Part shown: piece after piece, positions 49,264 through 58,489 of the stretch
How the letters are laid out: each line of letters opens with the position of its first letter
Position numbering within the stretch: the stretch's first letter is position 1
Assembly: GCA_964466035.1 (NCBI GenBank)
Contig: CAYXLR010000006.1
Location: 1 to 64,000, forward strand
Source of the DNA: JANQEA01 sp964466035
Lineage (GTDB): Bacteria; Bipolaricaulota; Bipolaricaulia; UBA7950; UBA9294
DNA: 64,000 bases
Direction: 5' to 3'
The notes under the pieces: model-generated
What the model saw: only the letters and a program-made list of their open reading frames with translations
The model's database searches: none
What the model was told of the DNA's origin: nothing
Made by a program: the position numbers and the translations under genes

Positions 49264-50820
49264 ATGATCTGGAGATATGTAGCCAAACACACGGCGAAGA
49301 TCATTCTATTGGGAACGTTGGTGGGGGCCTCCATCTACGTCTCCGTCTTCCTGTTGACCAAAGGCATGTATATCCCGGCGGTCATGCCATTGATCGGCTC
49401 TGGCTTCATCAGTTATATCTTCTTGTCCCAGAAGCGCTACCCGCTCCGTTGGCTCGTCCCCGGTGTGATCTTTCTGACAGTCATGGTCGTGTACCCGATC
49501 GGCTACACGTTCGTTTCCTCGTTCACCAACGTGGGCACCGGACACATGCTGTCGAAGGAGCAGACGATCCGACAGCTTCTTGACCGCTGCTATGTGCCTG
49601 ACGCCGCGGTTGTGTACTCATACGTCGCGTTCGCAAACGATGATGGGAATCTCGCCCTGCTGCTAGAGAGCGAATCCGCGACGATCCTATACGTTGACGG
49701 CAACGCCGAGGAACTATCGCTTCCGGACGCGCGTTTGATCGATGAAGACGGCGATGGCGAGATCGATCGATACGAGGACTACGCTCGTCTATCGTTCATG
49801 CAACTCGCACAGCGCGTTTCGGAGATCGAGGATTTCCGAATCGAGTACGGTGGCACGACCATCAGCTTGGTGAACCTCCATGAGTTCCGCACGCGGTCTC
49901 CCCTTTACGCCTACGACGAGGAAGCGGAAACGATGACCGATCAGCAGACGGGCGTCGCGTACACCGCGGTCGACGGGATCTTCACTTCGGAATCCGGCGA
50001 AGAGATCTACCCGGGCTACAAAGTATGGACTGGACTGTCCAACTACCTCGATCTATTGCGAAACCCCGCCGTGTCTAGGCCATTCGGGAAGGTCTTCCTC
50101 TGGACGATCGTCTTTGCCACGCTCACACTGCTCCTCAACTTCGCGCTCGGGCTGGCAACCGCCGTCCTGCTGAACGATCCGTTCCTGAGATTCCGCACGC
50201 TTTATCGTGTACTGATGATCATTCCGTATGCTCTGCCAGCGTTTGTGACGATTCTGATCTGGCGAGGCTTGCTCAACACCGGATTCGGGACGATCAATCA
50301 GGTGCTCGTCAGTCTATTCGGCGCCGGCGCAAGAGTGCCTTGGCTCTCCAACCCTTGGCTGGCCAAGCTTTCCGTTCTTCTGGTGAACCTCTGGCTCGGG
50401 TATCCGTACATGATGATCATCTCCCTCGGTGCACTGCAGTCCATCCCAAGTACGCTGTATGAGGCGGCCCGCGTCGACGGCGCCAGCTGGTGGCAACGAT
50501 TCAGCAGAATCACACTTCCCCTCCTGCTCATCCCACTTGGCCCCTTGTTGGTCGGATCGTTTGCGTTTAACTTCAACAACTTCACCCTCATCTGGCTGCT
50601 GACGGAGGGTCGACCTCCCATGCTCGGAACCCTCACACCGGCTGGCGAGACGGATATCCTCATCAGCTATACCTATCGGCTGGCGTTCGAGGGACAACGC
50701 GGCAACCAGCTGGGACTGGCAGCCGCCGTTGCCGTCGTGATCTTCATCATCATCGCCACGATCAGCGCGATCAACTTCCGGATGACCGGCGCCCTTGAGG
50801 AGTTGAGCAAGAATGTATGA
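49264..50820 (+). CDS. malF: Maltodextrin ABC transporter permease MalF-like
   Basis: 518 residues. Two to three membrane segments at the N-terminus (about 12-35, 38-55, 65-85), a large extracytoplasmic loop (about 95-260), then five more segments. The EAA loop is EAARVDGASWWQRFSRI. The extracytoplasmic loop contains DEDGDGEIDRYED, a perfect EF-hand calcium loop pattern. It overlaps malG by 8 nt. A 36-nt longer GTG start (49228) would sit inside the hairpin and is rejected. Confidence 0.92.
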   Translation: MIWRYVAKHTAKIILLGTLVGASIYVSVFLLTKGMYIPAVMPLIGSGFISYIFLSQKRYPLRWLVPGVIFLTVMVVYPIGYTFVSSFTNVGTGHMLSKEQTIRQLLDRCYVPDAAVVYSYVAFANDDGNLALLLESESATILYVDGNAEELSLPDARLIDEDGDGEIDRYEDYARLSFMQLAQRVSEIEDFRIEYGGTTISLVNLHEFRTRSPLYAYDEEAETMTDQQTGVAYTAVDGIFTSESGEEIYPGYKVWTGLSNYLDLLRNPAVSRPFGKVFLWTIVFATLTLLLNFALGLATAVLLNDPFLRFRTLYRVLMIIPYALPAFVTILIWRGLLNTGFGTINQVLVSLFGAGARVPWLSNPWLAKLSVLLVNLWLGYPYMMIISLGALQSIPSTLYEAARVDGASWWQRFSRITLPLLLIPLGPLLVGSFAFNFNNFTLIWLLTEGRPPMLGTLTPAGETDILISYTYRLAFEGQRGNQLGLAAAVAVVIFIIIATISAINFRMTGALEELSKNV

Positions 50821-51670
50821 CAAGCACACATTCTTTGGGAGTGTTTGGAGGCACGGGATCATCCTTGTTCTCATCGTCTTTGCCGTGTTTCCGGTTCTCT
50901 GGGTTGTCTCTGGCTCGTTCAACGCGACGAACAACATCCAGATGCAGAAGCTGATTCCTCCGCATGCGACGCTCGAGCACTACAAATCCCTGTTCACGAC
51001 ACCGCAGTATCCGTTCGGAATCTGGCTCTGGAACAGCCTCAAAATCGCTTTGATCACTTCCTTGCTGACTGTCGTGCTCGCCGGACTCGGGGCGTACGCG
51101 TTCTCGCGGTTCCGATTCAAGGGGCGCCGCGTCGGGCTGCTCGGGCTGCTGCTGATCCAGATGTTTCCCCAGGTGCTGGCAATGGTCGCAATCTTTCTCC
51201 TCGTCTTGGCACTGGGCGACATCTTCCCATGGGCCGGGCTGAACACCCACACCGGCCTAGTCTTGGTCTACCTCGGCGGCGCGATGGGCTTCAACACGTG
51301 GCTGATGAAGGGGTACTTCGACACCATCCCTAGGTCGCTCGAGGAGTCGGCGAAAGTTGACGGCGCCACGCCGTTCCAGGCCTTCACCAAGATCATCCTC
51401 CCGCTTGCCCGTCCGATCCTGGCGACCATCTTCGTTCTTACGTTCATTTCAACCTACTCAGAGGTCATCCTGGCAACGATTCTGCTTCGCAGCAGCGATA
51501 CGTTCACCCTACCCGTTGGGATGGCACTGCTCATTTCCGACCAGTATGGGCGTCGCTGGGGGATGTTTGCAGCGGGTTCAATCCTCGCAATGATTCCGTT
51601 CTTGGTTATCTTCCTCCTGTCGCAGCGCTCGCTCGTCTCCGGCCTCACACGGGGAGCCGTGAAGGAATGA
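50813..51670 (+). CDS. malG: Maltodextrin ABC transporter permease MalG-like
   Basis: 285 residues, six membrane segments, EAA loop EESAKVDGATPFQAFTKI, terminal GLTRGAVKE that in MalG contacts the ATPase. Partner of MalF. No malK/msmX ATPase follows; a shared ATPase encoded elsewhere is expected. Confidence 0.93.
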   Translation: MYDKHTFFGSVWRHGIILVLIVFAVFPVLWVVSGSFNATNNIQMQKLIPPHATLEHYKSLFTTPQYPFGIWLWNSLKIALITSLLTVVLAGLGAYAFSRFRFKGRRVGLLGLLLIQMFPQVLAMVAIFLLVLALGDIFPWAGLNTHTGLVLVYLGGAMGFNTWLMKGYFDTIPRSLEESAKVDGATPFQAFTKIILPLARPILATIFVLTFISTYSEVILATILLRSSDTFTLPVGMALLISDQYGRRWGMFAAGSILAMIPFLVIFLLSQRSLVSGLTRGAVKE

Positions 51671-51783
51671 TGCACACCGTCCGACTGCCGGGAAGGCGTC
51701 TTCTCCTCGTCGCACTGAGGTGCCGGCCTGCTCCGGTTGCGCTCGCCCCCCGGTGCGTGCGCCTCGCGGAAGGGAGCTGACCA

Positions 51784-53130
51784 ATGACCCGACGTGTTCC
51801 CGAGTGGGTCCCCGACGCCATCTTCTATCAGATCTTCCCGGATCGGTTTCGCCGCGGAGACAAGACGTGGGACGTCGATCCGAAGCGACCGGCCGATCGC
51901 ACCCCGCGCGGCGGAAACCTCGCCGGGATCCGCACGTCGATCCCGTACCTCGAACAGCTCGGGATCAACGCGCTTTACCTGACGCCGGTCTTCCGCGCTC
52001 GCTCGTACCACAAGTATGACACGATCGACTACTTCTCGATCGACCCGGCGTTCGGAAACAACGAGGAGCTGCGCAACCTCGTCGCGGCACTTCACGACCG
52101 AGGCATCCGGATCGTCCTCGATGGTGTGTTCAATCATTGCAGCGACCACCACCCGTTCTTCCTCGACGCGATCGAGAAGGGGCCTGAATCGGAGTACTGG
52201 AACTGGTTCACGGTCGAGGGGAAACGGATCATCCAGGACCCGGAGCCGAACTATGCTCGCTGGGCCGGGTTAAAGACGATGCCCGAGTGGAACCACCAGA
52301 ATCCGGCCGTCGTCGAGTATCTGCTGTCGGTCGTGCGGTACTGGATCGAGGAATTCCGAATCGACGGCTGGCGTCTCGACACGACCGAGTACCTCCCGCC
52401 CGACTTCGTTCGCGAGATCTACCGGACGGCTCGCGAGATCTCACCGGAGGTCTACGTGCTCGGTGAGGTCATCGGGCTCGGCACGCCGTGGTTCAAGCAC
52501 GACGCGCTCGACGGGGTCATGCACTACAAGCTTTGGGAGGCGTTGACCGCGTTCCTCGTCGACGAGCGCTGGGACGCGCCGTCCTTCGTGCACTCCGTGC
52601 GTGCCCATTGGCACAGTTATCCGAAGGACGCAAACTACGGATCGTACACGCTGCTGTCGAGCCATGACAGACCCCGCTTTTTGACCGAGTGTGAAGGCGA
52701 CGTTCGTCGGCTGATGCTCGCGCTCGCTTTCCAGTTCACGTTTCCTGGAGCTCCTGCGATCTACTACGGCGACGAGGTCGGCCTTCTCGGTGGCGACGAC
52801 CCGGACAACCGACGGTGCTTCCCGTGGGACGAGGAGGGATGGAATCGGCCGCTCTTGGACGAGGTTCGACGACTCGTCCGCCTCCGGCGGAGTGAACCCG
52901 TCCTTCGCCGCGGTTCCATCGTGATCCGGGAGGCCGTGGAGAGATTCCTCAGCTACGAACGAGAGAGAGAGAACGAGCGGTTCCTCGTCGGGATCAACGC
53001 ATCCCGTACCGAGGGCTCCGTTTGGACCCTCCCGGACGGAATCTGGGTCGATGCGTTCTCGGGAGAACAGGAGCGAGGAGACACGAAGATCCCCTCGCTC
53101 TCCTACCGGATCCTGAAGCGGGTCGGCTAA
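51784..53130 (+). CDS. GH13 alpha-amylase family enzyme (neopullulanase/cyclomaltodextrinase-like)
   Basis: 448 residues, cytoplasmic (no signal). The four GH13 regions are complete: DGVFNHCS, GWRLDTTE (nucleophile Asp), VLGEV (acid Glu), LLSSHDRPR (transition-state Asp). The first block YQIFPDRF is typical of neopullulanase/maltogenic-amylase types, but the N-terminal starch-binding domain of those enzymes is absent. Cleaves imported maltodextrins. An AAGGGAGC precedes ATG 51784. Its stop overlaps the glgA stop in CTAA. Confidence 0.9.
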   Translation: MTRRVPEWVPDAIFYQIFPDRFRRGDKTWDVDPKRPADRTPRGGNLAGIRTSIPYLEQLGINALYLTPVFRARSYHKYDTIDYFSIDPAFGNNEELRNLVAALHDRGIRIVLDGVFNHCSDHHPFFLDAIEKGPESEYWNWFTVEGKRIIQDPEPNYARWAGLKTMPEWNHQNPAVVEYLLSVVRYWIEEFRIDGWRLDTTEYLPPDFVREIYRTAREISPEVYVLGEVIGLGTPWFKHDALDGVMHYKLWEALTAFLVDERWDAPSFVHSVRAHWHSYPKDANYGSYTLLSSHDRPRFLTECEGDVRRLMLALAFQFTFPGAPAIYYGDEVGLLGGDDPDNRRCFPWDEEGWNRPLLDEVRRLVRLRRSEPVLRRGSIVIREAVERFLSYERERENERFLVGINASRTEGSVWTLPDGIWVDAFSGEQERGDTKIPSLSYRILKRVG

Positions 53131-54551
53131 CCCAGCTCCTCGTCGTACAACTTTCGATACGCGTCGGCCGACGCGTCCCACGACAGATCCTTCCGCATCC
53201 CTCTCTGCTGAAGCCGCTTCCACGCCGCCGGATCGCTCCGGAACACTCCCACGGCCCGCTCCACCGCCTCGAGGAAGGCATCCGGCGTGCGGTCCTCGAA
53301 CAGGAAGCCGGTTCCGGCGTCGGCCGGCCCGTCGAACTCCTCGACCGTGTCCACCAGCCCTCCGGTCGCGCGGACGACCGGCACGGTCCCGTACCGGAGC
53401 GAGTACTGCTGGTTCAGCCCACACGGTTCGTAGTGCGACGGCATCAGGAAGATGTCGGCCGACGCCTCGATCCGGTGTGCCCACGCCTCGGAGAACGTGA
53501 TCATCGAGGCGACTTCGCCCGGATATCGCTCGTCCGCCGCCCGGAAGAACGTTTCGTACTCGGCCGCTCCTGTCCCGAGGAGGACGAACTGGACACCGAG
53601 ATCCAGCATCCGGTCGAAGCCGGACATGATCAGGTCGAACCCCTTCTGCTCGGCCAGCCGTGAGATAACCCCGAGGAGCGGGACGGTGGGGTCGACGGAG
53701 AGTCCAAGCTCCCGCTGAAGTCGAGCCTTGTTCTCCGCCTTGCCCGTGAGATCGTCGACGCCGTAGTTCGCCCACAGGTGCGGGTCCGTCGCCGGATTCC
53801 AGACCTCGACGTCGACCCCGTTGACCACGCCGTGAAGCACGTCGCGACGCGACCGAAGCTCCGCTTCGAGTCCCGCTCCGTCCACCAGAATCTCCTCCGC
53901 GTACGTCGGGGAGACGGTGTTGATCAGGTCGACCGAGAGGATTCCGCCCTTGAGCAAGTTGATCGTCCCGTTCCGCAGGTACGGCCGGAGCGCCCCGTCC
54001 GACAGACCGGTCGCCGCCGCCTGCTCGACCGGGAAGCACCCTTGGTATCCGAGGTTATGAATCGTCAGCATCGTCCTGACGCCGTCGAGCCGCCGCACGG
54101 CCCGACCGGCGACGAACCCCGGAATCAGCGCGGCATGCCAGTCGTTCGTATGGATCAGATCCGGCGTCCAGTCGAGCGCCTCGCACAGCGCGAGCGCCCC
54201 TCGCGACAGGAACGTGAACCGTTCGAGGGCGTCCGGATACTCCGATCCCTCGCCGTAGATCTCGGCGCGGTCGTAGTACGGATCGTGCCCGAGGAAGTAG
54301 ATCGGCACAGTGCTCGCGGGCAGGTCGGCGCAAAACGCGGTGCACGGCTTCTCGGCGCCGCCGACCGGGACGGCGAAATGCGCCGCCTCCGCGAGCTCCG
54401 CCCGCTCGTCCACGCCGCGGTACTTGGGCATCGCAACGCGGATCTCCACGCCCTTCTTCGCTAGCGCGCACGGCAACGCTAGCGCAACGTCGGCCAACCC
54501 GCCCGTCTTCGCGAACGGCGACACTTCCGCCGAGACGAACAGCACGCGCAT
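53127..54551 (-). CDS. glgA: Glycogen synthase (ADP-glucose type)
   Basis: GT5 enzyme, 474 residues, elongating alpha-1,4-glucan from ADP-glucose. KTGGLADV near residue 15 binds the nucleotide sugar. The C-terminal motif PSHYEPCGLNQQYSLRYG carries the catalytic Glu, and TGGLVDTV follows. It sits opposite the degradation/uptake genes, so storage and mobilisation are encoded back to back. No glgB or glgC in the window. Confidence 0.93.
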   Translation of the reverse strand: MRVLFVSAEVSPFAKTGGLADVALALPCALAKKGVEIRVAMPKYRGVDERAELAEAAHFAVPVGGAEKPCTAFCADLPASTVPIYFLGHDPYYDRAEIYGEGSEYPDALERFTFLSRGALALCEALDWTPDLIHTNDWHAALIPGFVAGRAVRRLDGVRTMLTIHNLGYQGCFPVEQAAATGLSDGALRPYLRNGTINLLKGGILSVDLINTVSPTYAEEILVDGAGLEAELRSRRDVLHGVVNGVDVEVWNPATDPHLWANYGVDDLTGKAENKARLQRELGLSVDPTVPLLGVISRLAEQKGFDLIMSGFDRMLDLGVQFVLLGTGAAEYETFFRAADERYPGEVASMITFSEAWAHRIEASADIFLMPSHYEPCGLNQQYSLRYGTVPVVRATGGLVDTVEEFDGPADAGTGFLFEDRTPDAFLEAVERAVGVFRSDPAAWKRLQQRGMRKDLSWDASADAYRKLYDEELG

Positions 54552-54687
54552 CCTTCACCTCCCAAAGGAAGTATCCGCCGCTCGCCAGGGCGGGTCAACC
54601 TCGCGCGAGGAGTCGATCCCGGTTCAGGTCGGCACATCGCATCGAGCGACCGCAGGTTTAGCGGTACCAGCCTCCACGTCCATCCGA

Positions 54688-54693
54688 TACAAT
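54688..54693 (+). promoter_or_regulatory. Possible -10 element of galT
   Basis: TACAAT at 54688-54693; no good -35 hexamer is visible at normal spacing. The leader to ATG 54734 holds GAAGGGAGAAGGA and a sequence similar to the possible ROK operator. Confidence 0.35.
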
Positions 54694-54733
54694 CGGCGCC
54701 GAAGTCGCGGAAGTTACTGCGAAGGGAGAAGGA

Positions 54734-55762
54734 ATGCCCGAGCTGAGGCGAGGACCGACGAGCGGGCGATGGGTGATCGTTGCGCCCGAGCGCGCGAAGC
54801 GGCCGTCCGATTTCGAGAAGCGAGATTCAGACCCGATTGATGAAGGTCCGGAGAACTGCCCGTTCTGCGCCGGGAACGAGGCGATGACGCCCCCCGAGAT
54901 CTACCGGGTTCCGGCACCGACTGGCTGGCACGTCCGCGTGGTCCCGAACAAGTTCGCCGCCCTGGAGGAGTACGCGGAGCTGGGGCGGGAGGCGATCGAG
55001 GGGTTCTACGACCGGATGGACGGCGTGGGCACGCATGAAGTCGTCATCGAGTCCCCCGAGCACTCCGTCGCGATCCCCGACCTTCCCGAGGAGCAAGTGA
55101 AGCGGATCGTCGACACGTACGTCGCCCGACTTCAGGCCTTGATGCGGAATCCGTGGTTCCGGTACGTCCTGTTGTTCAAGAACCACGGGAAGGAAGCGGG
55201 GGCGTCGTTGCTGCACCCCCATTCGCAGATCATCGCCACGCCGATCGTCCCCCAGGAGGTCCGCGCCTCCCTCGACATCGCGAAGGCGTATTACGAACGC
55301 AAGGAACGGTGTTTGTTCTGCGACCTCATGTTCGCGGAGATCCGCAGTGGAGATCGCGTCGTCGAGGAGAACGACGGGTACGTCGTCTGGGCCCCTTACG
55401 CCTCGCGGTTCCCGTTCGAGCTCGTGGTCTATCCGAAGGCCCATTCGCACGACTTCACCACGCTTGATGACGACCAGCGCCGCGGCCTGGCTCGGACGCT
55501 CCAGCGGACACTGAAGCGGCTGACTACCCTCCTCGGAGACGTCCCGTACAACTTCGTGCTCAAGACGACGCCGAATCCGGTCCCCCGGCCGGGCAAGCCC
55601 GGGCACTGGACGACGCTCCCGCATGATTACCACTGGCGGATCGCGATCCTGCCCCGGCTGACGCACGTCGCCGGCTTCGAGTGGGGGACAGGCTTCTACA
55701 TCAATCCGATGCCGCCGGAGCAGGCCGCCGGCTACCTGCGGGACGTCCGACTCCCCGGCTAG
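54734..55762 (+). CDS. galT: Galactose-1-phosphate uridylyltransferase
   Basis: HIT-superfamily transferase, 342 residues. Active-site LLHPHSQIIATP (covalent UMP-histidine HPH), zinc-binding CPFCAGNE and second-domain FCDL. Exchanges UMP between UDP-glucose and galactose-1-phosphate, or in related enzymes uses ADP/other NDP-hexoses. Points to galactose from alpha-galactosides (GH36-like gene). Divergent from glgA. Confidence 0.9.
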   Translation: MPELRRGPTSGRWVIVAPERAKRPSDFEKRDSDPIDEGPENCPFCAGNEAMTPPEIYRVPAPTGWHVRVVPNKFAALEEYAELGREAIEGFYDRMDGVGTHEVVIESPEHSVAIPDLPEEQVKRIVDTYVARLQALMRNPWFRYVLLFKNHGKEAGASLLHPHSQIIATPIVPQEVRASLDIAKAYYERKERCLFCDLMFAEIRSGDRVVEENDGYVVWAPYASRFPFELVVYPKAHSHDFTTLDDDQRRGLARTLQRTLKRLTTLLGDVPYNFVLKTTPNPVPRPGKPGHWTTLPHDYHWRIAILPRLTHVAGFEWGTGFYINPMPPEQAAGYLRDVRLPG

Positions 55763-55823
55763 CCGGGCGCCAGAGACAGGACCGGGGCAGCCGGCCGCCG
55801 CGTCCCTCGCCGAACGGTTCCGG

Positions 55824-56849
55824 CTACTCGAACAGGTCGACCAGATAGAGGAGCCCTTCGTCGACCGGCCGGGGGTTCGCCAGCGCTTCGCCGAGCGGAA
55901 CCGGCACGATCTCCGTTCCGTGGATCGCCGTCATCACGTCGAATTGACCGCCGAGCGCGAACTCGATCGACGCGGCGCCAAACCGCGTCGCGAGGATCCG
56001 GTCGAACGGCGACGGGCTCCCGCCGCGCTGCAGGTACGCCAGATCGGTGACGCGGACCGGAATCTGCATCCGCTCGGACAGTTGGTTGGCCACGTACTGC
56101 CCGACCCCGCCGAGCCGCGCGTGGCCGAACGCGTCGACCTCCGCCTCCTCGACGACCTGTCCTCCCATTCCCTCGGGCTCGGCCCCTTCCGCGACGATGA
56201 CGATGGAGAACCGCTTCTTCAGATGCTCCCTCCGCTTGATCTTCCGGAAGATCGAATCGACGTTGAACTTCTGCTCCGGAATGAGGATGACGTCCGCCCC
56301 GCCGGCGACGCCTCCCATCAGGCTCAACCATCCGGCGTCGCGGCCCATCACCTCGAGGATCAACACGCGGTGGTGGGACGCGGCCGTCGTGTGCAGCCGG
56401 TCGAGCGCGTCCGTGATGGCGCCCAACGCCGACGAGAAGCCGAGCGTGTAGTCGGTCATCCCGATGTCGTTGTCGATCGTCTGCGGAATCCCGATCGCCT
56501 TCACGCCGTACTCGGCCAGTCGATGGGCGACGCCGAGCGTGTCGTCTCCCCCGATGGCGATCAGGAAGTCGACCGCGTTGACCGCCAGCGTCTCGACGAC
56601 CCTCTCCGGGCCGCCGTCGATCCGGAACGGATTCGTCCGGGAGCTGCTCAGGATCGTCCCTCCGATGTGCAGGATGCCGGAGACGTCGACCGGCGTCAGC
56701 GGTCGGACGAGGTTCTCGACCGGCCCCTGCCATCCCTCCTCGAACCCGACGACGTCGACCCCGTGCTTGTTCCCGAAGCGGACGATCGAGCGAAGGGCGG
56801 CGTTGATCCCGGGGGAATCCCCTCCGCCCGTCAGCACCCCGCCTCGCAT
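55824..56849 (-). CDS. 6-phosphofructokinase, group III/PPi-type signature
   Basis: 341 residues: GVLTGGGDSPGINAAL, IAIGGDDTLGVA, IGIPQTIDNDIG, LEVMGRDAGW and DLAYLQRGGSPS. The Asp after GGD (GGDD, position 104 in E. coli numbering) is the hallmark of pyrophosphate-dependent enzymes, but the second discriminating site (124, PKTIDND in PPi enzymes, PGTIDND in ATP enzymes) is Gln. The phosphoryl donor is therefore uncertain. Its ATG overlaps the aldolase stop by one base (TGATG), so both are coupled. Confidence 0.88.
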   Translation of the reverse strand: MRGGVLTGGGDSPGINAALRSIVRFGNKHGVDVVGFEEGWQGPVENLVRPLTPVDVSGILHIGGTILSSSRTNPFRIDGGPERVVETLAVNAVDFLIAIGGDDTLGVAHRLAEYGVKAIGIPQTIDNDIGMTDYTLGFSSALGAITDALDRLHTTAASHHRVLILEVMGRDAGWLSLMGGVAGGADVILIPEQKFNVDSIFRKIKRREHLKKRFSIVIVAEGAEPEGMGGQVVEEAEVDAFGHARLGGVGQYVANQLSERMQIPVRVTDLAYLQRGGSPSPFDRILATRFGAASIEFALGGQFDVMTAIHGTEIVPVPLGEALANPRPVDEGLLYLVDLFE

Positions 56850-57856
56850 CACTCGCCCTCCTCCCCTGCCTTCAGCGTCCTCCCCCCGCTTCCGGCCTGC
56901 TCGATCAGCACGAGCGCGATCTCGCGCACCTTCGCCTGGATCTCCCTCCCGACCGCGCGCGGATCGAACACCTTCTTGTCCGGGCTCCAATCGCCCTTCG
57001 CGAACAGGTTGACGACGTCGTCCTCCACGCCGTCGGGCGGGACGATCCCTTCGGCGTGCGCGGCGTAGAACTCGGCCGCCGTCCGCCCGTAGACGTACTG
57101 GTAGTGCGTGTCCTTGTTGAGCTTGCAGACGCCGTAGCCGATCATCTCCCGCACCTGCTCCGGGAGGAGGCCCGACGTCCCGTGCAGCACGAGCGGCGCG
57201 TCGAGTCCGTTCTCCGCGAGTCGATCGCGGATCCTCGCCGCGAGGTCGACCCGCAGCTCGAGATCCCTTCCCTTGGAGACGCCGTGTTGGGTCCCGACGG
57301 AGATTGCCAGCAGATCCGTCCCGGTCCGTTTCACGAACTCGACCGCCTCGTCCGGATCGGTGTACAGCCCCTCGTCGGACGAGACCTCGTCCTCGACGCC
57401 CTTGATCTTCCCGAGCTCCGCCTCGATGAGGATTCCGGTCCCCTCGGCCTTCTCCGTGACGGCCCGGCTGATCCGGACGTTCTCCTCGAACACCTCCAGC
57501 GAGGCGTCGATCATGATCGACGAAACGAGGCGATCGTCGATCGCCTCCTCGATCAAGTCCATTTCGCCGGACGTGAAGTGATCGAGGTTGATGAAGACGC
57601 AGATCGGGTACGGATCGGCGAGCTCGCGGATCAGCGCCGACAGCCCCCTCAGGCCGGCCCGCTTGTCGCCGCCCCCGGCGAACTTCGCCGCGCCGGGACT
57701 GATCTGAACCAGCAGGTCCGAGCGCGCTTCGGCGTACGCTTCGAGCAGGCCGATCAGCACGTTCGGCTCGGCGACGTTGTTCGCCATGAACGCGAAGCGC
57801 TCGGCCTGCGCCCTCCGATACGCTTCTTGCAGTCTCACCCCGTCACAGAATGGCAT
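56849..57856 (-). CDS. Class II fructose-bisphosphate (ketose-bisphosphate) aldolase
   Basis: 335 residues, zinc-dependent. INLDHFTSG (zinc His), EAELGKIKGVEDE, VGTQHGVSKG and LVLHGTSGL are the metal/substrate sites. Splits fructose-1,6-bisphosphate into triose phosphates; tagatose-bisphosphate is possible because galactose genes are near. ATG 57856 has GGAGGAGA upstream. Lies immediately before phosphofructokinase, giving a two-gene glycolytic operon. Confidence 0.88.
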   Translation of the reverse strand: MPFCDGVRLQEAYRRAQAERFAFMANNVAEPNVLIGLLEAYAEARSDLLVQISPGAAKFAGGGDKRAGLRGLSALIRELADPYPICVFINLDHFTSGEMDLIEEAIDDRLVSSIMIDASLEVFEENVRISRAVTEKAEGTGILIEAELGKIKGVEDEVSSDEGLYTDPDEAVEFVKRTGTDLLAISVGTQHGVSKGRDLELRVDLAARIRDRLAENGLDAPLVLHGTSGLLPEQVREMIGYGVCKLNKDTHYQYVYGRTAAEFYAAHAEGIVPPDGVEDDVVNLFAKGDWSPDKKVFDPRAVGREIQAKVREIALVLIEQAGSGGRTLKAGEEGE

Positions 57857-58000
57857 GGTCGTCTCCTCCTTCGACCGGGACGCCGATCCGCTCGCAGTCC
57901 CGGCGGTTCCCCGATGCGTGATTTCGCGGTCCACGGAGGCCGGACCGACGCCCCGCGACCGGATTCGGCCGCGCCATTGTCGCGGCTTCCCGAGGCCGGC

Positions 58001-58489
58001 TCAAGGGGCCGTTCCCGTGCGCTCGGCGGCCGCGCCGGCCTCGAGGAACCGGACCGACGCGATGCCTCTTCGGCCGCCGGCCGCGAGCGCCTCGGCCAAT
58101 CGGTCCACCGCGCGTCCCACTTCGGTCGACAGCCCCTCGCCGAGCGACAGGTCGGCCGGCTCGATCCCGAGAAGCACGACCTCGTTCGCGACCGACGCCA
58201 GTCGATCGAGAAAGAACTTGAGCGGAAGGCCGTGCGTCGTGGCGAGCATCCGGTCGACCGAGGGACGCGGAAGACGCCGGACCGCGCCCGGCCTCAGCCC
58301 CATCCGGGCCGCGTCCGCGATCACGAGCAGACCGGGTCGCTCGCGAGCGACGACGCCCCCGACGTTCTCCAGCGACGTCCCGCAGTCGATCGCCGTCCAA
58401 TCGGACCCCGCGAGCCGTTCGGCGAGGACCGGCCCGGCGCCGTCGTCGCGCGACAGGCGGTTCCCGACGCCGAGGAGCATCCGCTTCAT
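58001..58489 (-). CDS. Hydrogenase maturation protease-like protein
   Basis: 162 residues. GVGNRLSRDDGAGP near the N-terminus and THGLPLKFFLD match the HycI/HyaD endopeptidase family, which clips the large subunit of [NiFe] hydrogenases. The family Asp pair (D15/D16 region) is present. No hydrogenase gene lies in the window; its start overlaps the accA stop (ATGA), so it is carried at the end of the acc operon. The target could be encoded elsewhere, or this is a diverged relative. Confidence 0.72.
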   Translation of the reverse strand: MKRMLLGVGNRLSRDDGAGPVLAERLAGSDWTAIDCGTSLENVGGVVARERPGLLVIADAARMGLRPGAVRRLPRPSVDRMLATTHGLPLKFFLDRLASVANEVVLLGIEPADLSLGEGLSTEVGRAVDRLAEALAAGGRRGIASVRFLEAGAAAERTGTAP

